This document shows, piece by piece, positions 45,373 through 54,298 of a DNA stretch of 64,000 bases (positions are counted from its first letter, which is position 1; each line of letters begins with the position of its first letter). Both the position numbers and the translations under genes were made by a program. Source of the DNA: Streptomyces phaeoluteigriseus (GTDB lineage Bacteria; Actinomycetota; Actinomycetes; Streptomycetales; Streptomycetaceae); the NCBI RefSeq assembly GCF_001896135.2, contig NZ_MPOH02000005.1:380887-444886 (forward strand), given 5' to 3'. The notes beneath the pieces are model-generated. The model had not been told where the DNA came from. It saw nothing but the letters and a program-made list of their open reading frames with translations, and ran no database searches.

Positions 45373-46476
45373 TCAGTGGGTGCCACGTGATCCGAAGGGA
45401 ACCTCCTGGCGTGGGAGTTCCTTGACCAAGTGGGCCAGGTACTCCCCTGCCGCCAGGCCCTCGTCGGCCAGCGCCGCGGCCTGTCCGGCCCACAGATTCG
45501 TGTACTCCGACCTTCCCTGGGCGGCGGCGGCCCGGCGGATGGGCTGCATCAGGGCGTTCTGGACGGGGTAGGGGGGCACGGCGTCCTCGTACGCCGCCAT
45601 CTCGTGCACGAACCTGTTGGGTATGCCGCGGGCGGTGCGGCCGGAGAAGAGTCGGGTGAGGACGGTCGTACGTGCCGCCGGGGTTCCGAGCCGGCGCTTG
45701 TGGGTGTCGCTCGCGCCGGATTCCCGTGTGGCGAGGAACGCGGTGCCGATCTGCACGGCGTCGGCGCCGAGGGTGAGGGCGGCCCGGATGCCGCGGCCGT
45801 CGGCGATGCCGCCCGCGGCGATGACGGGCGCGGTGACGGCGTCGGCGATCTGCGGCACCAGCGAGAAGGTGCCGACCAGCGATTCCCGTACGGGCGCCAG
45901 GAACGCCCCTCGGTGCCCGCCCGCGTCGCTGCCCGAGGCCACGATCGCGTCGAGGCCCGCGTCCTCGAGGGCGACGGCCTCGTCCACTGTTGTCGCCGTA
46001 CCGATCAGGGCGATGCCCCGGCCGCGTGCCTCGTCGACGACGCGGCGGGGCGGGATGCCCATGACGAAGCTGATGACAGGCGGCGCGGCGGCGAGGAGCG
46101 CGTCGATCTGGTCGTCGAAGGCAGGCAGGGCTTCGACGTCCTCGTAGGCGGGGGCGGCGACGCCGAGTTCGTCGTAGTAGGAGCGGAGCCGCTCGGTGTG
46201 GGCGGTGAACGCGGCGTTGTCCGGCAGTGCGGAGCGCTCGCCCTCCAGCGGCACCCAGAGGTTCACGGCGAACGGCCGGGTCGTGGCGGCCTTCAGTTCG
46301 GTGACGAGCCCGGTGATCGCGTCGGGGGTGAGGATGTGCGCGCCGTAGGAGCCGAGGCCACCGCCGTCACTGACCGCGGCGGCGAGGGCCACGGAGGAGA
46401 GTCCGCCGCCGAAGGGGCCCTGGACGATGGGGTGGTCGATGCCCAGCAGGTCGCCGAGCCGGCCGGGGCCGCTCAC
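45373..46476 (-). CDS. Nitronate monooxygenase (2-nitropropane dioxygenase family)
   Basis: 367 aa FMN-dependent TIM barrel oxidising alkyl nitronates such as propionate 3-nitronate. Motifs: HPIVQGPFGGGLSS at the N-terminus, ASGSDAGGHRGAF (the GxEAGGH-type loop carrying the catalytic His), VIAAGGIADGRGIRAAL (phosphate binding) and ADAVQIGTAFLAT. GTG 46476 overlaps the stop of the flavodoxin gene (GTGA), so the two are translationally coupled. It probably detoxifies nitro compounds under the divergent TetR regulator. Confidence 0.88.
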   Translation of the reverse strand: MSGPGRLGDLLGIDHPIVQGPFGGGLSSVALAAAVSDGGGLGSYGAHILTPDAITGLVTELKAATTRPFAVNLWVPLEGERSALPDNAAFTAHTERLRSYYDELGVAAPAYEDVEALPAFDDQIDALLAAAPPVISFVMGIPPRRVVDEARGRGIALIGTATTVDEAVALEDAGLDAIVASGSDAGGHRGAFLAPVRESLVGTFSLVPQIADAVTAPVIAAGGIADGRGIRAALTLGADAVQIGTAFLATRESGASDTHKRRLGTPAARTTVLTRLFSGRTARGIPNRFVHEMAAYEDAVPPYPVQNALMQPIRRAAAAQGRSEYTNLWAGQAAALADEGLAAGEYLAHLVKELPRQEVPFGSRGTH

Positions 46477-47087
46477 GCGGTCACCGCCGGGGCGGCGGCC
46501 TCGCGGCCGTGGGCGAACTGGAGCGCGCTGCGGGCGACGCGGGCGCCGAGGTGGTGGGCGGTGCGCAGGTCCGAGTCGGTGGGGGCGTGCTCGGGGCCGA
46601 GGTCGGAGGAGGACTGGGCCATGGCACCGACGAAACCGCCAAGACGGTTGAGATCGTCCGGGCTGCCGGTGGAGGTGTAGGCCCAGCCGGGCAGCAGGCC
46701 GAGCGGGACCCAGGTCATACCGTGCTGCGCGGCGAGGACGACAAGGGAGAGCAGGGCGTTGTCCTTGTTGCCGTTGATGCCGGCGGAGTTGGTGAAACCG
46801 GCCGCGAGCTTGCCCTGCCAGCCCTGCTCGGCCCACACCTTGCCGCTGGCCTCGGCAAACTGCTGGAAGACGGCGGAGGTGGACCCCATGTAGGTGGGTG
46901 AGCCGAAGATGATCGCGTCAGCGCCCTCGAGAGCCTCCCAGAGGGTGTCGTCCAGAGCGGCGACGTCCCGCAGGTCGGCGCGCACACCGGGGACCGAATC
47001 GACGCCGGCCGCGACGGCGGCGGCCTGGCGTCTGGTGTGGCCGTAGCCGCTGTAGTGAGCAATGACGACGGAAAGTGGCATGGACAT
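46473..47087 (-). CDS. Flavodoxin-like NAD(P)H-quinone/FMN reductase (WrbA-like)
   Basis: 204 aa flavodoxin fold. The FMN-phosphate loop is HYSGYGHTRRQA, the isoalloxazine loops are FGSPTYMGSTSAVFQQFAE and FTNSAGINGNKDNALLSL. It reduces quinones or flavins and could supply or balance electrons for the coupled nitronate monooxygenase. AAGGGGA lies 6 nt before ATG 47087. It is the first gene of the operon opposite the TetR gene. Confidence 0.85.
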   Translation of the reverse strand: MSMPLSVVIAHYSGYGHTRRQAAAVAAGVDSVPGVRADLRDVAALDDTLWEALEGADAIIFGSPTYMGSTSAVFQQFAEASGKVWAEQGWQGKLAAGFTNSAGINGNKDNALLSLVVLAAQHGMTWVPLGLLPGWAYTSTGSPDDLNRLGGFVGAMAQSSSDLGPEHAPTDSDLRTAHHLGARVARSALQFAHGREAAAPAVTA

Positions 47088-47152
47088 GAGTGTCCCCTTG
47101 GTTGTCTGTGTTGCGTTGGTGCGCGGATCGACGAATCCGACACTAGACGGTT

Positions 47153-47192
47153 GGTCAACTACTCACCACCCCACTCGGAATCATAGTTGACC
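47153..47192. promoter_or_regulatory. Candidate TetR operator, inverted repeat GGTCAACTA/TAGTTGACC
   Basis: Perfect 9-base inverted half-sites at 47153-47161 and 47184-47192 lie in the 122-nt gap between the flavodoxin and TetR genes. Related TTGACC cores sit close to both expected promoters, typical of autoregulated TetR systems. Confidence 0.6.
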
Positions 47193-47209
47193 GGACGTAT
47201 ACTCCTCGC

Positions 47210-47809
47210 ATGGGACGTACCAGCACGGCACGCGACCGCCTTCTCGACGCCACCGGTGAACTCATGCAGAGCCGCGGCTACAGCAGCCTCGGCGTCGCCG
47301 AGATCTGCGCCAAGGCGGAGGTGAAGAAGGGCAGCTTCTACCACTTCTTCGAATCCAAGCAGGCACTGACGGTCGAGGCCGTCAACGCCTACTGGAACGC
47401 CGAGCGCAGCTGCTGGACCACCGAGCTGTCCTCCACCGCCCCTGCCCTCGACCGCCTGCAGCGACTTCTGGACACCACGGCGCAGGTGCAACACCGGAAA
47501 AAGGAGACTTCGGGAACGGTGGACGGTTGCCTTCTGGGCAACCTCACACTGGAGCTGGCCACGCAGGAGCCCGCCGTGCGGGCCCGGCTGGAAGAGATCT
47601 TCGACGAGCAGATCGCACTCGTCACCGCCACCCTCAATGACGCCGCCGACGAAGGAACCGTCCCCCGCGAACGGGCCACAACGGCCACCGCGCGAGCCGT
47701 GGTCGCCCACCTCGAAGGTCTGGTCATGTTCGCCAAGCTCAAGAACGACCCCACTGTCCTGGACAGCCTGTGGCCGCACACACTGCTGCTGCTCGGAGCC
47801 GCGGACTAG
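47210..47809 (+). CDS. TetR-family transcriptional regulator
   Basis: 199 aa. The N-terminal HTH (about 5-52) has RDRLLDATGELMQSRGYSSL, GVAEICAKAEVKKGSFYHFF and ESKQAL. The C-terminal ligand-binding region has a TetR_C-like GCLLGNLTLELATQEPAVRA, typical of AcrR/NemR-like regulators of quinone or electrophile stress genes. It is divergent from the flavodoxin/nitronate monooxygenase operon, with an inverted-repeat operator between them. Confidence 0.9.
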   Translation: MGRTSTARDRLLDATGELMQSRGYSSLGVAEICAKAEVKKGSFYHFFESKQALTVEAVNAYWNAERSCWTTELSSTAPALDRLQRLLDTTAQVQHRKKETSGTVDGCLLGNLTLELATQEPAVRARLEEIFDEQIALVTATLNDAADEGTVPRERATTATARAVVAHLEGLVMFAKLKNDPTVLDSLWPHTLLLLGAAD

Positions 47810-48164
47810 GCGATCAGAATTCCTTCGGTGGTGGGCCGGCATTGGATGACGGTGTCCATACCGACCAACTGCAGGCCACGCAGCACGGAATGCTGAGCCC
47901 AGGCGATGCGCACTCACATCGTCACGGTCCTCCTCTGGCCGGCGTTCCTGGTCGGTGAAATCCGTGAGCGAAGGAAAGGAAAAAGGATTCCGACGCCTCC
48001 TGAGAAGCCGATGAAAGAACCCCCAAGCGGCACTCTTGTGCCGTGCCGATCATCCCGCTTCACGGAAAACACGTGGCCAGGACGCGCAACACATACGGCG
48101 AACCCGTCACCACGGTGATCACTGCCAACATTGAGCACGACGGCGGCCCCAACATAGGAGCCGT
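47810..48164. other. Intergenic, no supported gene
   Basis: No recognisable coding sequence on the plus strand. On the minus strand the frame of the neighbouring OGG-like relic runs through it without similarity. Confidence 0.35.
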
Positions 48165-48360
48165 CCGGGTCGTGCCCGCTGGCCCGGACCACTGCAGTGG
48201 CCATCTGCCGCAGGCGTCTGACCGGGACATGGTCGAGGACGAACGGCTGGAGGCCGGTTGCCGGCAAGACTGTCTTGCCGACGAAGTACAGGAACTTGGT
48301 GAAGAAGGAAGGCCCCCAGCCCGGGAACGCGCCGGTGGAGTACCGCGTAGGCCTGTCGTG
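48165..48360 (-). pseudogene. OGG-fold DNA glycosylase-like fragment
   Basis: The minus strand reads FPGWGPSFFTKFLYFVGKTV, then LQPFVLDHVPVRRLRQMATA. This resembles the central part of the '8-oxoguanine DNA glycosylase OGG fold' proteins of Streptomyces (GxGPAFFTKFLYF...ALILDxxVAxxL). The upstream residues AYAVLH lie in another frame. Both ends are missing. Confidence 0.5.
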
Positions 48361-49385
48361 AACCGTGCTCGTGCAGCGCACTGACGGCGCTCGCACCCTG
48401 GGCCGGCCAGACGCGCTGAGGGCCACCGCCGGACACGGCAAGCCCCACCAGGGCGGTGAACAGCGGATCGACCGCCACTACACCGCCCCATGGAACATCA
48501 ACGCCGTCATCGACGTCACCGTCCTCGACACGAGCGATGTCACCGACCACGACGCCGTCAAGGTCGTGTACTCCCGCGCGAGGCTCGCCGAAGGGCTGCG
48601 CCGCACCATCACCCCCCTGCCACCGCACGACCTCAGCTCCGTGTCCTAGCCCGGCCGCACACAGACCGCCTTCAAGCCTGCCGCTCGGTCGTTGAATACG
48701 ACGCCCCCGGCACCGATCGGCCACGAGCCGAAGTGCTCGGCAGGTCCATCCAGACCGCGATCGCGTCGATCACCTGTCGGTGATCGATGCCACCGCCCGC
48801 CCCGCTTCCACGACCTGTCAGGTAGCAACGATCAGATGATCCGAAGGAAACGGCCTAACGATTAGGGGGGCCCTGTACCTCATCGAGCCTCGCGTCCGAG
48901 TTCGCTCCTGGTCATGTGCCAGTCCTCGCCGAACAGCCACAGCGCCGGCGACAGCTGGCCGTCCGGCGCATCGCCCGACCTGCTCGAATAAGCCCTGTTC
49001 ATCACCGTCTGGGAGACATCAGGCTGAGCAGCACACGTACGCCCGAGCGCGAGCAAGGGATCCAGCCTGCGACGGCTGCGACGGTGTGCCGGGCGTACGG
49101 GGTCGCCCGAACCAGGAGGCTGCAGGACGGCGTCGAGGTCCTGGCGCTGCAGAAGCGGCGAGGGTGCCCACCAGGAAGGTCGTGGGCAAGTGCGTCGGTT
49201 AGGGCGTGCAGGGCCAGGCGCTCCCACCGCTTCGTGCTGTCGCCGTGCAGGGTCTTCAGGTGCTTTGCGCGGGTGAGGTAGGCGCTGATGCGGCGGCAGT
49301 GGTGGGTCACCAGCGCCGCTGGCGCCTCGTCGCCCTCCGGGCGCGGGGCGGGTTCGACCGTGCTTGCGGCGCCTGGCCCGGTGGT
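48361..49385. other. Decayed region, one possible ORF at 49002-49310 (minus)
   Basis: The minus-strand GTG at 49310 opens THHCRRISAYLTRAKHLKTL and RWERLALHALTDALAHDLPG before losing sense at about 49150. On the plus strand NINAVIDVTVLDTSDVTDHD (about 48495-48560) also looks coding. Neither is recognised. Confidence 0.3.
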
Positions 49386-50117
49386 TCAGAGTTTGGTGTC
49401 CTGCCACTCTCCGGGCTCGTCGTGGATCTCCTGCAGCAGTTCGGCGAAAGCGTCGCTCTCCTGGAGCAGGGCGTTGTACTCCGACGGGATCCGCTTGCTG
49501 TTGATCACCGCGGTGGGCGTACCGGGGCCTTCGGGCTCCTGCGTTCCCCCGGCCTTCTCGTAGGCCTTCTGAGAGGAAGTCACGAAGGAGCGGTATTTCA
49601 TGGATCTCACGGCTGCGTCGAACTCCGAACCGCGCAGGCCTTCCACCTGGCCGGCCAGTTCCAGCAGGTAGGCGTCGGTGTAGCCGTCGACGCTCTCATC
49701 GGGCTGGTTGGCGTAGAGCACCTCGTGGTACTCCACGAATTTGCCTTCCTCCAGCGCGGCGCGCAGCGCGTTGACGGCCTTCTTCGGCCCGGTGCCGCCG
49801 ACCCGGTCGTCCAGGAAGGAGGCCAGGGTGTACTCGACTCTGGCCCAGCGGTCGAGCATCGCTTCTCGCAGTTGCGGGCCGCCGCCGGTGGTCTCGAACT
49901 CCTCGCAGTACGGGCAGCGGGGGTCCTCATACAGGTGCACTGTCACCGGCGCGTCGGGATCACCGACCGTAATGGTGGTGCCGTTCGTACTGAGCTTTTC
50001 CGGCAGTTCCTCGGCGCTGGTGAAGTCAGGGCCGTACTGCGCCTGGCGCTGCCCGCACCCCGCCATCACCAGTACCGCAGCCGCACACACAACAGTCCAC
50101 CGGCCCATACGCCCCAT
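49386..50117 (-). CDS. DsbA-like thioredoxin-fold lipoprotein
   Basis: 243 aa. A lipoprotein signal peptide with lipobox VMAGC at residues 17-21, then a thioredoxin/DsbA domain with active site CPYC in YEDPRCPYCEEFE and a cis-Pro region GPGTPTAVINSKRI. A helical insertion lies between them. It is an extracytoplasmic thiol oxidase or disulfide isomerase attached to the membrane. The chosen ATG is at 50117 (a second Met is at residue 4). Confidence 0.88.
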   Translation of the reverse strand: MGRMGRWTVVCAAAVLVMAGCGQRQAQYGPDFTSAEELPEKLSTNGTTITVGDPDAPVTVHLYEDPRCPYCEEFETTGGGPQLREAMLDRWARVEYTLASFLDDRVGGTGPKKAVNALRAALEEGKFVEYHEVLYANQPDESVDGYTDAYLLELAGQVEGLRGSEFDAAVRSMKYRSFVTSSQKAYEKAGGTQEPEGPGTPTAVINSKRIPSEYNALLQESDAFAELLQEIHDEPGEWQDTKL

Positions 50118-50164
50118 GCGCCATCCCCTCCCCTGAGAGCAGCGCGACCCTAGATCATCCGAAC

Positions 50165-50425
50165 GACAACCGCATCACCAAATCCTTCACAGGCGTGCAC
50201 TGGGCACTCGGCGACGCCGGCGCCGCCCTGGACGCCGGGAAGAACCTTCGGCCCGAGCAGTTCCCGACTGCCGAGCGCAAGGCCCGCCTGGGCACCGACA
50301 TGGCGCGCACCCGGTGGGCCTGGCAACGGCCCGAGCAGACCGCCCGCGCCCTGCTGGACGCCTACTGGGCCAGCCCCGGCGAAGTCCGCGACCGGCCCGC
50401 GATCCGCCACACACGAGTGAGGAAG
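50165..50425 (+). pseudogene. XRE-family regulator C-terminal fragment
   Basis: Reads ALGDAGAALDAGKNLRPEQF, PTAERKARLGTDMARTRWAW and TARALLDAYWASPGEVRDRP, matching the TPR-like C-terminal region of Streptomyces XRE regulators. The HTH part is absent and the end is cut. Confidence 0.55.
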
Positions 50426-50657
50426 TTCCGCGCCCTCCGAGGAAGGCGTCGTGGGCCGCGCCGAAGTCCACCAAGCCCTTCTGCGTAACACGGAATTCGA
50501 AACTCGCCGGCCGGCCGGGGGTCTGCTCGATTCCGTAGATGCCCGGGTCGAGCTACACCGCCGGAGCCGTCGCCCCGTCCACGAGATCCGGACTGTGCCC
50601 TGAGACGGAGAACTTGGTGAAGGTGAGACCACTGCTGTCGATTCTGATCTCGGCCAT
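50426..50657 (-). pseudogene. Small hypothetical protein with internal stop
   Basis: From ATG 50657: AEIRIDSSGLTFTKFSVSGH and LVDGATAPAV, an in-frame TAG at 50553-50555, then LDPGIYGIEQTPGRPASFEF and QKGLVDFGAAHDAFLGG. The sequence is gene-like on both sides of the stop and then runs into the XRE relic on the opposite strand. No family is recognised. Confidence 0.5.
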
Positions 50658-50961
50658 GTCTTTTCCCTGGAGGCTCTGACCGTCCGGAGCGAGTTCCTGG
50701 ACCTCCGTGCGTGCCGGAAGAACCTATGGGGTCCGGGCTCATGGATTCGGGGTTCAGGAGTCGACGTCGTGGCTCTTCACTCGCGGTCGTCGCACCCGCG
50801 TCACAGCTCTGTGCCCGGCCTCAGGAGGCGAGGCGGTGACGGCGCCGACGGCGTGCGTCGATCTGCTCACGTCTCCGAATTCCAGCATGTCACGGGTGCG
50901 GCGGGCCGCAACACGATCGCCGTCGGCGCCTCCGCCTCGGCATCAGTGGTAGGCCTCGGCA

Positions 50962-51444
50962 TCAGTAGTAGAACGTGCACGCGGTGTTGGAGTCGGGAGG
51001 CAGCTCCGCACACGCGTGGGCCCTGAGGTCCTTGTCGTTCACCATCAGCGTGTACACGCTGTTCTCGTCCCCCGGCCTGACCGTGATGATCCGTTTGGCG
51101 ACGGTGTTGCCGTCGTCGTCCTCGGCCCGCACCCACGCCTTGTCGCCCGGCTTCCCGAACCAGAGCTGTGCCCAGGCGGCCCTGCACTCCGCGCTGTACC
51201 GCAGGCGGATGATGCGACCGTCGACCGTAGCGTCGTCGATCGTCACGGCGTCGTCGACGCAATGGGTCGCGATGGGATCGAGGCCGTCACACGTGGTGGC
51301 GAAGCACGTCACCGGCGCTCGCGCCGGAGGCTTCGACGTCGCCTCCGGCGGCGCGGAATGCGCGGGGGTGGAGAGGACCGAGGTGGCCGCCGCTGTGATC
51401 AGTACAGCGGCGAGTGCCCCCGCCGGACGGCGTGTGCTCATCAT
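50962..51444 (-). CDS. DUF2690 secreted protein
   Basis: 160 aa. Signal peptide (ALAAVLITAAATSVLSTPAHS) followed by a domain with CFATTCDGLDPIATHCVDDA, the conserved CxGxDP...C core of DUF2690, then LRYSAECRAAWAQLWF and a C-terminal Cys pair (AHACAE...ACTFYY). The protein is extracellular and of unknown role. The family is common in Streptomyces, alone or behind kinases and regulators. ATG 51444 has AAGGA 8 nt upstream. Confidence 0.85.
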   Translation of the reverse strand: MMSTRRPAGALAAVLITAAATSVLSTPAHSAPPEATSKPPARAPVTCFATTCDGLDPIATHCVDDAVTIDDATVDGRIIRLRYSAECRAAWAQLWFGKPGDKAWVRAEDDDGNTVAKRIITVRPGDENSVYTLMVNDKDLRAHACAELPPDSNTACTFYY

Positions 51445-51648
51445 GAGAAGGTTCCTTTCGGTGCGGGCTTCGGGCACGGGCTGTCAACTCCCGCGATTCC
51501 AGAACACACCTGCCGGCATGGGCCTGCAACCGGTGACATGGCGACCGTAGTTGAACAGGCACACGCTGCTCGGGAGTCGCGCTGCGGCTCGCAGGGCGGT
51601 GTGCATACCATGGAATGGCCCCATTGGGAAGCGAGCGGGAGCGATGCC

Positions 51649-52416
51649 ATGGACCTGCTGCCGATCGAGATCAAGGTCAATGTCGAGGGCGACGTCGCAG
51701 CGGCGCTCTCGGCCCTCCGCGGAACGGGCGGTGCGCTGATGACGCGCCGGATCTGGTTCGCCGAGGACCGGGCCGGTGTCGCCGAGGGCCGGGTGCCCCT
51801 GCTGGACGGGGGTGTGATCGTACGGTTCAGGATCGGCAGCGGCCCGGACGACTTGACCGTGAAGTTGCGGCCGTCCACCCGGGAGCAGTTGATCGGCCGC
51901 TTCGAAAACCCCTTCGACGCCACGCCGTTCACGTTCCGGATCGAGGAGGACTGGTCGGCGGACCGCCGGATGCTGGCCGCCTCGCTGGTCCACGACCATC
52001 CCCAGGGCGCGCTGTTGGGCGCCGTCCAGCCCGGAGGCGATCCCGCAGCGCGGATCGACGCGGTGCAGGACCAGTTCCTGGATGTCTGCGCACCCGACAT
52101 CCGGCTCGACGGGCTGGTCGCGCTCGGTCCGGTCCTCTCCACGAAGGCCGACGACGTCGAGATCGACGACCTGAAGGTCGATCTGGAGGCATGGAGGGTC
52201 GCCGGCCTGGAGTTCCTGGAGGTCTCGCTCCGGGTGAATCCCAAGGAGGGAGAGAGCGCCGAGGAGTTGAAGGCGCGGGCCGAGCGCAAGCAGCGGAGGC
52301 TGGACGAGACGGTGAAGGAGCGCGGGGTCGTCATCGCGGACCTCCCGGAGAGCAAGACCCGCAGGGTCCTCACCGTTCTGGCGGAGGCCGGGCGGGCGGA
52401 GGCCGGGCGGCCCTGA
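51649..52416 (+). CDS. CYTH-like domain protein
   Basis: 255 aa, cytosolic. The N-terminal PIEIKVNVEG, RRIWFAEDRAGVAEGRVPLL, GGVIVRFRIGSGPDDLTVKL and FRIEEDWSADRRMLAASLVH follow the CYTH beta-tunnel pattern of alternating charged strands (class IV cyclase / triphosphatase / VTC fold). The N-terminal ExExK signature is only partly present. The C-terminal Lys/Glu-rich helices may be a coiled coil. GGGAG lies 8 nt before ATG 51649. Phosphate-substrate binding is inferred. Confidence 0.55.
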   Translation: MDLLPIEIKVNVEGDVAAALSALRGTGGALMTRRIWFAEDRAGVAEGRVPLLDGGVIVRFRIGSGPDDLTVKLRPSTREQLIGRFENPFDATPFTFRIEEDWSADRRMLAASLVHDHPQGALLGAVQPGGDPAARIDAVQDQFLDVCAPDIRLDGLVALGPVLSTKADDVEIDDLKVDLEAWRVAGLEFLEVSLRVNPKEGESAEELKARAERKQRRLDETVKERGVVIADLPESKTRRVLTVLAEAGRAEAGRP

Positions 52417-52500
52417 CCCGAGGGCAAGCCCCCAGCCGCCCTCGTATCACCCTCAAGCCTGACCCGAGGGCAAGCCCCCCCAGCCCCCTCGTATCACCCT
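52412..52500. repeat. Tandem 42-bp direct repeat after the CYTH-like gene
   Basis: Two nearly identical copies (52412-52453 and 52458-52500) starting CCTGACCCGAGGGCAAGCCC and ending CTCGTATCACCCT. The first copy begins within the last codons and stop of the CYTH-like gene. Confidence 0.9.
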
Positions 52501-52574
52501 AGGGCCAGCCGGTATCAAGGTCGGCTCATGGCCGCTTCGGCGAGGGCGAGGTCGCCTGAGTGGGGAACGCCGCC

Positions 52575-52850
52575 TCAGTGGGGAACGCTGTTCTTGATGG
52601 ACTCCATCTCGCTCTTCAGCTTGTTGATCTCCTGCCTCAGCGTTTCGGCATCCTGATGCCGGCCGGCCTCGTCGAGGCACTTGCTGAGGAATCCGAGAGC
52701 GACCACTACGCCGACCCAGGAAAGCCACATCTTGGCGGCGATCAACGGTTCCAAGGGGGGTGCGACAGCGCCGAACGCGACCCCCGGCGTCGAGGCGACG
52801 GCGTTTCCGAAAGCGACGGCTACTGCGACCTTCTGCACTTCGCATGCCAT
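52575..52850 (-). CDS. Small membrane protein with C-terminal coiled coil
   Basis: 91 aa. Ala/Val-rich N-terminus, one clear membrane helix (MWLSWVGVVVALGFL), then a charged heptad-like helix ETLRQEINKLKSEMESIKNS. AAGGAG lies 7 nt before ATG 52850. It lies 92 nt downstream of the peptidoglycan-binding gene on the same strand, so the two are likely co-transcribed. Function unknown. Confidence 0.65.
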   Translation of the reverse strand: MACEVQKVAVAVAFGNAVASTPGVAFGAVAPPLEPLIAAKMWLSWVGVVVALGFLSKCLDEAGRHQDAETLRQEINKLKSEMESIKNSVPH

Positions 52851-52942
52851 GGTGGCGCTCCTTCTCGGCTGCGTTCAGCGACGGATGCCGAATGCCTGTC
52901 GGGTTGTCATGTCTATGGGTTGGCCCGAATCCTGGTAAATGT

Positions 52943-53275
52943 TCATGAAAGATCGATCCCGAACTCCGCCACGTAGCCGTCCACGTCCTTGTCGCCAGCG
53001 CAGCGGAACATGTGCGCGAGTGATGGGAAATCGGACAGGTCGAAGCTGACGGCCTCGGTCGGAACAGGTCCTTCGAGCGCTTCCCAGGTGGCCGGTCCCA
53101 CGATTCCGTCGACGACCAGGCCCTGATCGGACTGGAATTGACGAACGGCGGCGTCGGTCTTGGGGCCGAATATTCCGTCTACTTGGCCGACGTCGTACCC
53201 ATGGATCTTGAGGTCTTCTTGCAGGCGAGTGACGAATGGGCCGGTGTCGCCCTGTCTGAGCAGTGGATTGGGCAT
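52943..53275 (-). CDS. Peptidoglycan-binding-like domain protein
   Basis: 110 aa. PG_binding_1 domain (about 3-65): LLRQGDTGPFVTRLQEDLKI, DGIFGPKTDAAVRQFQSDQG and DGIVGPATWEAL, followed by an acidic tail (PSLAHMFRCAGDKDVDGYVA). No signal peptide is visible, although such domains normally bind cell wall, so it may act inside the cell or leave by a non-Sec route. ATG 53275 has AGGAG 7 nt upstream. Confidence 0.8.
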   Translation of the reverse strand: MPNPLLRQGDTGPFVTRLQEDLKIHGYDVGQVDGIFGPKTDAAVRQFQSDQGLVVDGIVGPATWEALEGPVPTEAVSFDLSDFPSLAHMFRCAGDKDVDGYVAEFGIDLS

Positions 53276-53559
53276 TTTCCGTCTCCTGTCCGTGTCGCGC
53301 GAAACCGAAGGAGGGGAGGCATCCGTTGATGACGCTCCCGGAGTCGAGAGCTCGGAGCCACAGCACCATGGTCCCTCAGCCTCGAAACCGGTGCCACCGA
53401 GCGCGGGGCCCGTAGGACCGCGACGCGTCACAGCAAGAACATGCCGAGTGGCGGTGGGAGTTGGGCGCGGACAGACTGGAGGAAGGGTGGGTGAATGACG
53501 CTTTCTCGCGCTCCGACGAGCATCGACCGGCCCAGGGATCCCGCCGAGAGGAGACTTTC

Positions 53560-54021
53560 ATGTTCGGGCATGTGAGAGCGATCGACGACAAGAAGCCGAT
53601 CTTCATGATCAAGGTCAGTGTCTACCGCGGTGATCTGTCTCTGATCGACCGGGCCTACACCGATGAGGAAGGCCGGTACGAGGTGGAGATCACCGAAGGT
53701 GAACTGGTCACCATAGGGTTCGACACGCATTACTCGCTGACCAACGCGGACGACTGGCAGCCGTCCGTCATCGCGAACGTGATCGCCGACGACGAAACGT
53801 CCCTGGACCGCTATCTGATGCGGAGGGGACAGGTCGTCGACGAGGCGTCGGCCATGGATGCCCTCAACGGCTACCTCCTCACCGCGGCGACGACGCACAG
53901 GCGGGCGGACGCGTCCTACGCCGCCACCGCGGCGAACCGGCTGGCGATGCTCAAACAGCACACGCTCGTGCTTCAGTCGCTTCAGCGGACGCTTCTGGAG
54001 CACTTCGAGAACCAGACGTGA
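53560..54021 (+). CDS. Carboxypeptidase-regulatory-like protein of unknown function
   Basis: 153 aa. The N-terminal half has the beta-sandwich pattern of carboxypeptidase-regulatory/transthyretin-like domains (IFMIKVSVYRGDLSLIDRAY, TDEEGRYEVEITEGELVTIG). The C-terminal half is alpha-helical (ATTHRRADASYAATAANRLA, HTLVLQSLQRTLLEHFE). No signal peptide. GAGGAG lies 7 nt before ATG 53560. It is divergent from the peptidoglycan-binding gene. Confidence 0.6.
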   Translation: MFGHVRAIDDKKPIFMIKVSVYRGDLSLIDRAYTDEEGRYEVEITEGELVTIGFDTHYSLTNADDWQPSVIANVIADDETSLDRYLMRRGQVVDEASAMDALNGYLLTAATTHRRADASYAATAANRLAMLKQHTLVLQSLQRTLLEHFENQT

Positions 54022-54298
54022 GGCGGGCGCACACGCCGTTGCGTCGCGCGCGTCCCTTCACGCAGCCCTCCCTGCCGCGTCTGTCCCCTCGCACTCACGC
54101 AGCCCTCGCGCGGGGATGCGGAGTGAGCCACTCCTTGTCCGTCCAGGTCACCTCGTCCGGGATCCGCCTCGCGTACCCGGCGTCGGTCTCCATCCGCAGC
54201 CGTACGCTCTCGTGCACGATCCGGCGTGATCGCGACGACACACAACGCCGATAGATCTACGGAGGCCGACATTGCCGGTCAGGCCAGCGGCGCCGCCA

